From: Mycogone perniciosa
Lineage: Eukaryota > Ascomycota > Sordariomycetes > Hypocreales > Hypocreaceae
Reading direction: 5' to 3'
NCBI GenBank assembly: GCA_025331125.1
Contig: JAOALB010000372.1
Coordinates: 1-10,342, forward strand
DNA: 10,342 bases
Shown here piece by piece: positions 1 to 6,462 of this stretch. The stretch's first letter is position 1, and every line of letters starts with the position of its first letter. The position numbers and the translations under genes are program-made. Under the pieces are notes generated by a model that was not told the origin of the DNA, did not search any database, and saw nothing but the letters and a program-made list of their open reading frames with translations.

Positions 1-459
1 CAAGGCGCGGCCCTCCCCGCCGCGCCACAGAACTGGGCTACGATCACACACATCAGAAGATGGACCAAGGAAGAAGTTGCGAAGGTAAGGGAACGGGACT
101 GGCTCGGCAAGACCCCGGAGGGCTACGAACGGTGGGGACTCGGAGCCCCAGCCTCCCCCCCGGAGCTCAAACTCCCACGCCCCATCCTCCACAGGCTCCT
201 GGTAGAGAGATCGGGACACGGGGACTTCCAGGAATACCACGAACGCTTCGGACACGACAGAGAGTCTGTCTGCAAGTGCGGCGAACCAAGGAGGCAGGGC
301 CACTTCGCAGAATGCAGAATGGTTAGGCCCTTCCTTCCAGACACCCCCCCAGGAGAAACACCCCTCTCCTACCTACTCGGACCTACAGGAAGTAAGGCCT
401 TCCAGAAACTAGTGGAGGAAGCGGACCCTTATGGTCCTCCCCCGGCGGAAACAGATTGA
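1..459 (+). CDS. LINE ORF2 C-terminal fragment with zinc knuckle (partial, 5' end outside window)
   Basis: Frame 1 is open from the first base to TGA at 457-459, 152 codons with no internal stop. It aligns residue by residue with the C-terminal third of the copy B protein. Shared blocks include HI(R/K)RW, PELKL-RPILHRLL, ERSGHGDFQ, FGHD, SYLLGP-GSK-FQKLVEE and a proline-rich end. The knuckle is CKCGEPRRQGHFAEC, C-x-C-x7-H-x3-C, as found at the C terminus of Tad1-like ORF2 proteins. It follows the RNase H domain, whose own catalytic residues lie upstream of the window. There is no start codon because the fragment begins mid-protein. The ATG-initiated frame at 60-326 is an out-of-frame shadow. 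Whether the upstream part is intact cannot be judged here. Confidence 0.85.
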   Translation, partial: QGAALPAAPQNWATITHIRRWTKEEVAKVRERDWLGKTPEGYERWGLGAPASPPELKLPRPILHRLLVERSGHGDFQEYHERFGHDRESVCKCGEPRRQGHFAECRMVRPFLPDTPPGETPLSYLLGPTGSKAFQKLVEEADPYGPPPAETD

Positions 460-509
460 CACCACCCAGTTTGACCCTCCTCTCCTTTGTAAATTGAAAC
501 TCAGTGAAC

Positions 510-525
510 AGCGGCGCAAGCCGCT
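510..525 (+). other. GNRA-type stem-loop in LINE copy A 3' UTR
   Basis: AGCGGC pairs perfectly with GCCGCT around a GCAA loop, a six-base-pair stem capped by a GNRA tetraloop. It lies between the CCTTTGT block and the AGCTCC block shared by the LINE copies. LINE 3' UTR hairpins can be recognised by the element's reverse transcriptase. That role is inference here, because copy B does not keep the same stem. Confidence 0.5.
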
Positions 526-591
526 AGCTCCTAACGTCCTATTGCCTATAAGGGATTTGTGTAACTAGCTTACTTAGTGGACATAAATAAT

Positions 592-613
592 AAAACAAAC
601 AAACAAACAAAAC
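592..613 (+). repeat. AAAC microsatellite tail of LINE copy A
   Basis: About five consecutive AAAC units lie downstream of the ORF and 3' UTR and mark the probable 3' terminus of the element. The sequence beyond becomes AT-rich and unrelated to the other LINE copies. Confidence 0.75.
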
Positions 614-694
614 TATAATTTATATTTATTGATTAGTACTAACTTTATTATTAAAGAAATTCCTTTAAATTATTTAACAGCTAAAAAAACTTTA

Positions 695-1102
695 TGTCAC
701 GATCCGGGCTAATTCCTAACAACCAAACCGAGGCTCGCAGGGTTTATGTTAGCAGAGAGATCAGGGAGAATACTAAGCAGTTGTTGTCACCATTCCGTAG
801 AACTGGCGGGCTCAAGTGAATGCTTGTCTTAACGACTGTCTAAGTAACTATACTAAATGAGGGACAAGCCAGTCGTATATATACAAAGGAGATTCATGAG
901 GAGCGTTGGTATACTGGATGGCTCACTGGTGATCTTGATGGCTCACTGGTGATCTTGATGGCTCACTGGTGATCTTGATGGCTCACTGGTGATCTCATGG
1001 CTCACGTCGTGAGTCTGTCGTTCTTCCGTGATCCAATCCTGATTGGTTCACCGACCCGTGGTTTAACCGTGTTCACGTGCACTGGTGTGTAGGGTCGTGA
1101 CA
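695..1102. mobile_element. Probable LTR retrotransposon long terminal repeat (solo or remnant)
   Basis: The segment opens with TGTCACGATCC and closes with GGGTCGTGACA, an imperfect terminal inverted repeat (10 of 11 bases) with the TG...CA ends typical of LTRs. TGTCACGA-type ends are common on fungal Gypsy-class LTRs. Inside are a TATA-like run (875-884), a 20-bp tandem repeat (917-1005) and a CTCAC-GTC-GTGAG hairpin (1001-1013). The 408-bp length is plausible for a fungal LTR. The 5-bp flanks (CTTTA and GAGTA) do not match, so it is not a clean solo LTR with target duplication. A second possible end, GGTTCGTGACA, lies at 1151-1161 and would give 467 bp. No second LTR, primer-binding site or pol domain is recognisable. 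Orientation is unresolved, although the TATA-like run would suit the plus strand. Confidence 0.5.
917..1005 (+). repeat. 20-bp tandem repeat, about 4.4 units
   Basis: Three identical copies of GATGGCTCACTGGTGATCTT (917-936, 937-956, 957-976) are followed by a fourth with one changed end (977-995) and a partial fifth (ATGGCTCAC, 997-1005). Each unit contains TCAC and GTGA arms, so neighbouring units can pair. The lack of divergence among the first three units suggests recent slippage or unequal exchange. It lies inside the putative LTR. Confidence 0.95.
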
Positions 1103-1112
1103 GAGTAGTAGC

Positions 1113-1147
1113 AATCATTAGGGAACGTAACTACGTCCCTGATGATT
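1113..1147. repeat. Inverted repeat, 12-bp stem with 11-nt loop
   Basis: AATCATTAGGGA (1113-1124) is complementary to TCCCTGATGATT (1136-1147), with a single T-G pair. It sits just beyond the first possible LTR end and between the two alternative TCGTGACA ends. It could belong to the untranslated leader of the retroelement. Confidence 0.8.
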
Positions 1148-1338
1148 TGAGGTTCGTGACAAAGAAGTCGGTAAACCTTATCAAACTCTGGTCGGGAAAT
1201 CGGCTCTTTTTCTAACTTCCGGCTTATAGGGTCCCTACACCATTCATCACAACCGAACCACTCCACAAAACTCTTCGGTCTAGTTGTTGGAATAAGCAAA
1301 AATGTATATGGAAGGGAACCTGTGATCTGACGTAAGGT

Positions 1339-1365
1339 GAAACAGAACGCGCGGCGTTCTGTTTC
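1339..1365. repeat. Perfect 12-bp inverted repeat with 3-nt loop
   Basis: GAAACAGAACGC (1339-1350) is the exact reverse complement of GCGTTCTGTTTC (1354-1365) around a GCG centre. No coding feature explains it. A perfect stem this long with so short a loop can extrude as a cruciform or form an RNA hairpin. It may also be a protein-binding site or a relic of a small foldback element. Confidence 0.9.
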
Positions 1366-1647
1366 TATGATAAAATGGCTGGAAGAGAATCCAAGGAAGA
1401 TGGAGGAGGACAGAGCAATTGAGCACAATTCTGGGGCCCCATTTTTTCTGCTATGTGATCAAGCTGACTACATGACTAAGTTTTCCAACAGTTTGATGCA
1501 TTGAGACGCCCAGCATCTAACCAATCGAACAGAAATGCAATACCCGCTTACGAAGTGCGAGGCGGGGAAAACAGTGTATGCTTCAAAATTGAAGTCAAAA
1601 TTGTTACGGGCAGCATTGGTGTTGTAACTCTGTACGGCGACTATGTA

Positions 1648-2644
1648 TCAATTGTAATCCACTTCCATCCTATCTTCGCCATAAGCCTCCAGAAACAACT
1701 GAATATGCTTTGCAAACAAAGTAGCATATTGGAATAAAAACCCATGCCCACTATTTAGGTATAAAATAAGCTCGCCATTGGGCACCCTTTGCTGGATAAG
1801 ATAGCTATTAAAAGTCGGAATTATGTAGTCATTCTAAATGTTCACTTTTCATTAGTAGGGTGAATGCCATAGACTAACAATACAATGGACGTACCTGTCC
1901 ATTTGCGATTAACACCGGGATCTTCAACTCATGAAGCCTATCGTATCCATTATCAACGTCTTTTTCAGCCTCCAGTTGGGCAAAACCCTGCACTTGAGCG
2001 CGCTGTGCAAGGATCCCCTTGCCTTGATCTTTGAATCCGTGGCTAAGCCATTCAGAGATCTCCTCGCCGGAGGTTTCCCTGCTTCGTTCGTGAATACGAG
2101 CCCACCAAGACTCAGCGGCCGCATCGCCTTCGCGATTTTTCGGGAAGAACAAGGTTTTAAACGTATCGATAGTTATTTCTGGGGTACCAGCCACCGAGGG
2201 AACATCGTCATTGGGGCTTAACTTGGTATCTGGTCCAAAGCTGGTGCCAGTCCCAGCCAAGATCAGTTTGCGGACTTTGACCTTGTCCGGGTCGGCGTTC
2301 AAAGCGACCATCTGGGCCACATATCCGCCCAGGCTGAAGCCAAGAAAATCTACCTCTTTCTCACCGATTTTTTCCAGAAAAGAAACGATATCAGCTGCGG
2401 ATTGCGAGACAGTTGTAGCTGCTTCGCCAGAACTAAGACCCACTCCAGCATAGTCAACAGTAATGAGTGGGCGGTTGGGAGCGAGACTATTAATGAACTG
2501 AGGATCCCACTTATCCATCACACCACGGAAGTGGATGAGGAGTACGAGAGGGGTGCCAGGACCAGTTCCTATTCTCCGATAAGCGAACCTGGTGCCATTG
2601 GACACACTAGCAAATTGCGTTTTGGCTGTTTGTTGAGTGGACAT
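1648..2644 (-). CDS. Alpha/beta hydrolase fold protein, two exons, 311 aa
   Basis: Exon 1 is 2644 down to 1895 (250 codons from the first ATG) and exon 2 is 1833 down to 1648 (61 codons plus TGA). A 61-nt intron separates them, and splicing keeps phase 0. The catalytic triad is complete: nucleophile Ser104 in GFSLGG, acid Asp252 in GQNDYIIP, and His280 in NSGHGF. The oxyanion-hole region is IHFRG (37-41), followed by MDKWDP and DYAGVGLSSG, which are typical of a fungal alpha/beta-hydrolase subfamily. Exon 2 supplies both the acid and the histidine, so reading through the intron would give a dead enzyme ending at residue 256. There is no signal peptide, so it is likely cytosolic. The substrate is unknown; esterase, lactonase or dehalogenase-like activities all use this fold. 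It has no operon-like partner. Confidence 0.93.
1834..1894 (-). other. Spliceosomal intron in the alpha/beta hydrolase gene
   Basis: On the minus strand it begins GTACGT, has a CTAAT branch-type site about 20 nt before its end, and ends TTTAG. Its length of 61 nt is typical of filamentous fungi. Removing it joins IPVLIANGQ to NDYIIPT and restores the Asp and His of the catalytic triad, strong evidence that it is real. Confidence 0.92.
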
Positions 2645-3260
2645 CTTAGGGATGTTGTTAATATAATTGAAAGAATGATAGGTTTCAAGGCTTGGAATGA
2701 TTGTAGACTTCCAGGTTTATTTCAGTAACTTATTGGGACTTATTATAAGAACTTTATACTTAGGTTCTAGTTAATGATTTGAAATCTCAAAGTAAGCATA
2801 ACTTTTGCTCTTGTCATGCGGACAACTTTGGTAAGCTCGAATATAATGATTAACACCCAATAGGAAGCAGGGAGAAAATTGGTTGAAAATTGTGATTAGT
2901 GATCGAATCCTATGCAACTGAAGTAGAATAGTTGTTAACACCAAGATTAGTGATCAAAATGCTTGTAATTATTAAGCTTGCAGCTTTCCTACTATTAAAA
3001 CCATTCTATTAGCTAGATTTAAATGGCAGGATCTCCAAGCGCTACGTTGAATCGCTATTCCCGTATAAACCTCTCAATTCGAAACTCTCTGGAAAGCTAG
3101 GATGAAGAGGGGACCAAAAAGTGGCACCACCGTGAATATTGCAATATGGCCCTTGTATGGGAACAAGTGATGAAAGAAATGATATAATCTAGCCCTGCAA
3201 GATCTATTAAATTACTTTAAAACAACCAAATTATTCAAATCCACAGGCCTGACTCGTTTT
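2645..3260. other. AT-rich intergenic region upstream of the hydrolase
   Basis: This holds the hydrolase promoter (minus strand, nearest 2645) and then AT-rich DNA up to the 5' junction of LINE copy B. A GATTAGTGATC motif occurs twice, near 2893 and 2945. A short ATG frame near 3024 stops after about 26 codons. I see no gene, RNA gene or mobile element here. Confidence 0.5.
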
Positions 3261-3340
3261 CTGTGGTTGGGTAGCCGCACTACCCTGGAGGACCACCCCA
3301 ATCCCGGTGCTTCAGAGAATCCGGCTTCCCACCCGCGCTC

Positions 3341-4456
3341 ATGGCTCTCGCCCAAGCAAGACTGAGATGTTCCGCCCAGCTAGCGGGTCTGGACCACGCC
3401 CACCCACTGGCTGAGAGGATCGACAGACCGGCCGTCCAGCTCCCCATGACTCGCTTACAAAGAACTGCCAGACTGGTCGGCCGGGCTGTCCGGCCCACTC
3501 TCTTTGCCAAAAGGTCCCGTCTCGTCGAGGCTGGACCAAACTTTGAAGCACTAGGAAAGGAAATGGCCATGCGGAAACACTTTGAGCTGGTGGGCTCGCT
3601 ACCAGCCTCAGCAATCGCAGCCTACTCTGATGGCTCCCAGCACAACGGAAAGACAGGGTGGGGAGCGGCGGTGTACTACAGAGCCAGGATCCACAAGAGC
3701 TCCGGGCCGCTCGCCAACGCAGAAGTGTATGACGCAGAGGCCACGGGAGCCGCCCGAGCGATCAAAACGGCAGCCGAACTCGCAAGAAATGACCCCAGGG
3801 TCAGTGAAATACACACCTTCCTCGACAACACGTCAGTGGTCAAAGGCCTGCTGGGGGAAGCCCCGGCCTCGTCACAAGAGGAGTTCATAAGATTCCAACG
3901 CATAGCGGAAGAGCTACACCCTCGCAGGGTATTTGTCTCCTGGGTCCCTGGACATAAGGACATACGGGGCAACGAGACGGCGGACGAGCTGGCCAAGGAA
4001 GGGGCGACCCTCAACCCTCCTCCCAAAGGTTGGAGTACTCTGGCACACATCAAACGCTGGGCCAAGGCAGAAAGAACCTCCCTACAAGAAAGATATTGGG
4101 AAGCAAACGTCCCAGAGAGCTACAGACGCTGGAATCTAGGGGCGCCCACCGACCCCCCAGAACTCAAGCTACTCCGACCCATCCTTCACAGGCTTCTTGC
4201 AGAAAGATCGGGCCACGGGGACTTCCAGAGCTACCACGACTGCTTCGGCCACGATACGCGATCGCTCTGCAGATGCGGCCAGCCGAAGGAACCTGGTCAC
4301 TTTGCTAGCTGCCGCACGACAAGAAGTTTTCTACCCGAAATCCCCAGAGGTGAGAGCCCCATATCTTACCTGCTGGGACCGAAGGGAAGCAAAGACTTCC
4401 AGAAACTAGTGGAGGAGACGAGCCCGTACAATCCTCCCCCCCAAGATCTAGACTGA
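3341..4456 (+). CDS. LINE ORF2 C-terminal region: RNase H domain plus zinc knuckle (truncated)
   Basis: This is an open frame of 371 codons. Residues about 1-75 are the linker after the reverse transcriptase (RLRCSAQLAGLD-HPLAERI). Residues 91-222 form an RNase HI domain that degrades RNA in RNA-DNA hybrids. Its acidic residues are all visible: Asp97 (YSDGS), Glu133 (DAEATG), Asp162 (FLDN) and Asp215 (NETADEL), with His205 in VPGHKD. The knuckle is Cys310, Cys312, His320 and Cys324. The ATG at 3341 is simply the first one in the open frame. Homology continues upstream (3268-3318) in another frame, so a small indel near 3316-3320 disrupts the parental frame. No promoter is evident, and expression would depend on read-through. 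It is a fragment of a retrotransposon protein, not a host gene. Confidence 0.85.
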   Translation: MALAQARLRCSAQLAGLDHAHPLAERIDRPAVQLPMTRLQRTARLVGRAVRPTLFAKRSRLVEAGPNFEALGKEMAMRKHFELVGSLPASAIAAYSDGSQHNGKTGWGAAVYYRARIHKSSGPLANAEVYDAEATGAARAIKTAAELARNDPRVSEIHTFLDNTSVVKGLLGEAPASSQEEFIRFQRIAEELHPRRVFVSWVPGHKDIRGNETADELAKEGATLNPPPKGWSTLAHIKRWAKAERTSLQERYWEANVPESYRRWNLGAPTDPPELKLLRPILHRLLAERSGHGDFQSYHDCFGHDTRSLCRCGQPKEPGHFASCRTTRSFLPEIPRGESPISYLLGPKGSKDFQKLVEETSPYNPPPQDLD

Positions 4457-4581
4457 AACTATGTGAACACTTTCCTTTGTCCGGCGAAACGTAGCGAACA
4501 CAGACCCCTCGGTTCCTGGCTCCTACCGACCTACTGCCCAGATGAGGCTCATGTATCTAGATATACCTATACTTGTACTCC

Positions 4582-4599
4582 ATACGGAGTACTCCGTAT
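4582..4599. repeat. Perfect 18-bp palindrome ATACGGAGTACTCCGTAT
   Basis: ATACGGAGT is followed directly by its reverse complement ACTCCGTAT, with TACTCC just upstream. Similar ACTCCGTA-type sequences recur at 8639-8655 and 8690-8710. It lies near the probable 3' end of LINE copy B and upstream of the bZIP gene. Confidence 0.9.
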
Positions 4600-4611
4600 A
4601 AACATACTTAA

Positions 4612-4665
4612 ACCCTCGCCCCCGTCTCTCTTTTCACCACACTTCTCCCAGTATTTACGGTATTA
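4612..4665 (+). promoter_or_regulatory. Pyrimidine-rich leader/core promoter of the bZIP gene
   Basis: A strongly C/T-rich tract lies 40-90 bp before the start codon at 4704. Such CT tracts commonly lie just before transcription starts in filamentous fungi. Only about 100 bp separate the LINE end from the ATG, so the original upstream promoter has probably been displaced. Confidence 0.45.
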
Positions 4666-4823
4666 ACGACGGAGTGCGACAGAGCATCGCAAAAGCTGCT
4701 GCCATGGACTTTAGAACGCAATTCCCCTTCCTAGACGCTCACAGAGCCTCAGCCTTTATGTCCTTGATGCCCTTGCATTCGCAATCAGCCAGCTCGGACG
4801 ATTTAAATGATCCATCCCCGCCT

Positions 4824-4917
4824 GTAGGTTTTCTTGCAGCACCGTTCAGCCTTATGATCAATTATAGATTACGTGATCACAGGAAAAACAAAAATGCTGA
4901 CCCTCCCCTTTTGAAAG
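4824..4917 (+). other. Intron 1 of the bZIP gene
   Basis: It starts GTAGGT, has a CTGAC branch-type site at 4907-4911 followed by a pyrimidine run, and ends GAAAG. It is 94 nt long and phase 0. It joins the exon ending in SPP to an exon beginning with Met-Ile-Gln-Gln in the frame that leads into the bZIP basic region. Confidence 0.8.
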
Positions 4918-5231
4918 ATGATCCAGCAGGGCGCATTTGGCGACTCTCAAGGCGATCAGGTCAGCGGCTTCGACTACGCCCAGGGCTTTGGTACGCATCT
5001 TCCGCCTGGTCCGCCGACATCGCCCAACCTGAGCTTTAGCACGCATCCGCATCACCCTCACCAGCATCGATCGGGCCATCGTACGCCGTCGACAAATGGT
5101 AACCTCAACGGCGGCAATAGTATATCCAGAGCCGAGATAGTAGATGATCAGACCGCAGGCCGTGGAGACGGCGAGAAAGATGATAACCTGACACCCGCCC
5201 AATCTCGGAGGGAAGCCCAAAACCGCGCTGC

Positions 5232-5333
5232 GTCCGTCAACCGCCCTCACTTCTCTTTCTTTATCTCTCTCTATCCTTTTTCTCATCCCATGCCATGTGT
5301 TCCATCCGCTAACATATGGTCCGATACCTCCAG
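5232..5333 (+). other. Intron 2 of the bZIP gene, inside the basic region
   Basis: It starts GTCCGT, contains a GCTAAC branch site near 5308, and ends TCCAG; length 102 nt. Its removal joins NRAA directly to QRAFRERK, reconstituting the hallmark basic-region motif exactly, which makes this intron certain in practice. Confidence 0.93.
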
Positions 5334-5845
5334 ACAACGAGCATTCCGCGAGCGTAAAGAAAAGCATGTCAAAGTCCTCGAATCCAAGCTCGCCATCCTC
5401 GAAGCTACCCAAAAGGAAGCCGCCAAACGAACGCCTCAAACGTGACCTCCAAAAGATTTCCACCGAGAATGAGATCTTCCGCGCCACATCCGTCATGAGC
5501 AGTGTTCGCCGCGGTTTCAACTCCCCTGAGTCCATCACCACTGGCACTATGTTGTACATCCCTACCGATTTCTACTCCAACCTGCTGCAGGGTCACCAGC
5601 ACAAAGTTCCCGCGCACCTTAACGTCACTGCTGACGATGGCCAGCGTCTGCTTGCTGTCGGTGCGGCCTGGAATTTCATCATTTCCCACGCGCTGTACAA
5701 GGGCGGACTGGTGGATGTCAGCAAGGTTAGTGAGTTCATGAAGCACTGCGCCAAGTGCGATGGCCAGGGCCCTGTCTTTTCAGAAAGCGACATTCTCCTT
5801 GCCATACAGCAAAGCGTTATCAGCGGGTCCGACGGCTTTTTATGA

Positions 5846-6460
5846 ATAAACAACCCCCATAGCTCAAGACAAACCAAGTCGAGAAGGGGGAAAAGTTTAG
5901 TACATAAAGCTGTATGTATTAGGCATGTAAATTGTATTGTATTGTATTGTATAAGAAAAAAAACCACTATGTAGTCGACCAAACCTATACTCGTCACCTT
6001 GTGGCACGAACAGCAGGCAACACAGAGACCACGAGGGAGTTACACCAACAGGGAGGATCCGCTGACGGACCTCCTCTCTATTATATAGAGGTGCTGGATA
6101 GCTGAGATTTTCTAGATAAAGGCCCCCAGAAATAGGATGTAATGTACATAGGTGGTGGAGGGCATCGTGCCCCAGACTAGTTATCTCTACATAGCCGTAG
6201 CTAGCCGTTAGCCCAGCGCGTCCTTTGCCCTATTAGGGGATCGGCTGCGATGCAGTGGACGTTAAATATATCAACAACGACAGCAGGCAACGCTTCAGTC
6301 GCCGAAGATAGGACGCTAAACACATGTAGAATCGCCTCCAAGCTGGCTTGCGAGTAAAACATTACTAAACTACGACGTAGAGAGATATAGAGCTTGTAAG
6401 ATAAGATAAACATAGGCTTTTGGGAGAGATGGCAAACTTGAGAAACATATGTACATCAAC
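5846..6460. other. Spacer downstream of bZIP with small repeats, no supported gene
   Basis: The first 100-150 bp are probably the bZIP 3' UTR and include four ATTGT units (5931-5950). A 12-bp word, ACAGCAGGCAAC, occurs at 6010-6021 and again at 6280-6291. On the minus strand near 6075-6090 there is a TATA-like stretch flanked by AGAG runs. A minus-strand ATG frame (6413 to 6201, 70 codons) has no recognisable features. The segment could be a degraded LTR-type element, but I cannot show ends or domains. Confidence 0.45.
5931..5950 (+). repeat. ATTGT microsatellite, four units
   Basis: Four perfect tandem ATTGT units lie within the probable 3' UTR of the bZIP gene, about 90 bp after its stop. 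Confidence 0.9.
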
Positions 6461-6462
6461 TT

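Larger units (their letters stand above)
1..613 (+). mobile_element. LINE copy A, 3' end of a Tad1-like non-LTR retrotransposon
   Basis: This is the 3' end of a fungal LINE; the element begins before the window. It holds the C-terminal part of ORF2 (to the TGA at 457-459), a 3' UTR, and an A-rich AAAC repeat tail at 592-613. The tail is the kind of simple-repeat end that target-primed reverse transcription leaves. The 3' UTR carries CCTTTGT at 484-490 followed by GAAAC and GAACA at fixed spacing, and AGCTCC near 526. Both blocks recur in copies B and C. A stem-loop AGCGGC-GCAA-GCCGCT (510-525) has a GNRA-type tetraloop. Protein similarity to copy B is high but clearly not identical, so A and B look like different subfamilies. 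The 3' boundary is taken as the end of the repeat tail. Confidence 0.85.
1103..1647. other. Intergenic region with two strong inverted repeats, no supported gene
   Basis: It lies between the LTR-like segment and the hydrolase stop codon. The longest open frame here is on the minus strand (1063-1428). It starts only at a TTG, resembles no family I recognise, and runs into the LTR-like sequence, so I do not call it a gene. The notable content is structural: a 12-bp imperfect stem at 1113-1147 and a 12-bp perfect stem at 1339-1365. The end nearest 1648 should contain the hydrolase 3' UTR. Confidence 0.5.
3262..4600 (+). mobile_element. LINE copy B, 5'-truncated Tad1-like non-LTR retrotransposon
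   Basis: Recognisable LINE coding sequence begins around 3265-3290 with the post-RT linker motif (PWRTTPIPVLQR) and continues through RNase H and the zinc knuckle to TGA at 4454-4456. The reverse transcriptase and any ORF1 are absent, as expected of a 5'-truncated insertion. The 3' UTR repeats the CCTTTGT...GAAAC...GAACA block (4474-4500) and the GGCTCC block (4518-4523) seen in copy A. The 3' boundary is uncertain because no clear A-rich tail or target duplication is visible; it probably lies between 4560 and 4610. It ends about 100-150 bp before the start codon of the bZIP gene, so it lies in that gene's promoter region. Confidence 0.85.
4704..5845 (+). pseudogene. AP-1-like bZIP transcription factor gene, frameshifted in the leucine zipper
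   Basis: The gene starts at an ATG in a good context (GCTGCCATGGAC) and has three exons: 4704-4823, 4918-5231 and 5334-5845. The encoded parts are an N terminus beginning MDFRTQFPFLD, a GFDYAQGF / LPPGPPTSPNLSF segment, and a bZIP basic region reading SRREAQNRAA across intron 2 into QRAFRERKEKHVKVLE. The NRAAQRAFR signature marks the Yap1/Pap1 (AP-1-like) family of DNA-binding regulators. At about 5425 the frame shifts: the basic-region frame stops at TGA 5443-5445 (181 residues), while NERLKRDLQKISTENEI and the conserved C terminus (DGQRLL to CDGQGPVF) continue in the next frame to 5845. One residue in the basic region is Glu where relatives usually have Lys, Arg or Gln. It is either a decayed gene or a sequencing indel; the intact intron signals suggest the lesion is recent. 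Confidence 0.8.

Noticed and set aside
60..326. ATG frame of 88 codons at the window start
   Set aside because: It is out of frame with the LINE ORF2 fragment (1-459), which matches copy B and carries the zinc knuckle.
917..1005. CRISPR-like array (regular 20-bp repeats)
   Set aside because: Units are directly adjacent with no spacers, and the context is a fungal LTR-like element. It is an ordinary tandem repeat.
1063..1428. Minus-strand open frame of 121 codons
   Set aside because: It starts only at TTG, has no recognisable motif, reads through both strong inverted-repeat sites and ends inside the LTR-like segment. Not enough to call a gene.
1501..1737. Plus-strand frame of 78 codons
   Set aside because: It overlaps exon 2 of the hydrolase in antisense, and that exon carries the catalytic Asp and His. 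It has no ATG at its start.
5426..5430. Programmed ribosomal frameshift as an explanation for the split bZIP
   Set aside because: No recognised slippery heptamer or downstream pseudoknot is apparent, and no precedent is known to me for this family. A simple indel is more likely.
4858..5559. Minus-strand open frame of 233 codons
   Set aside because: It is antisense to the bZIP exons and introns, which have specific motif and splice evidence. Its translation shows only composition-driven runs.
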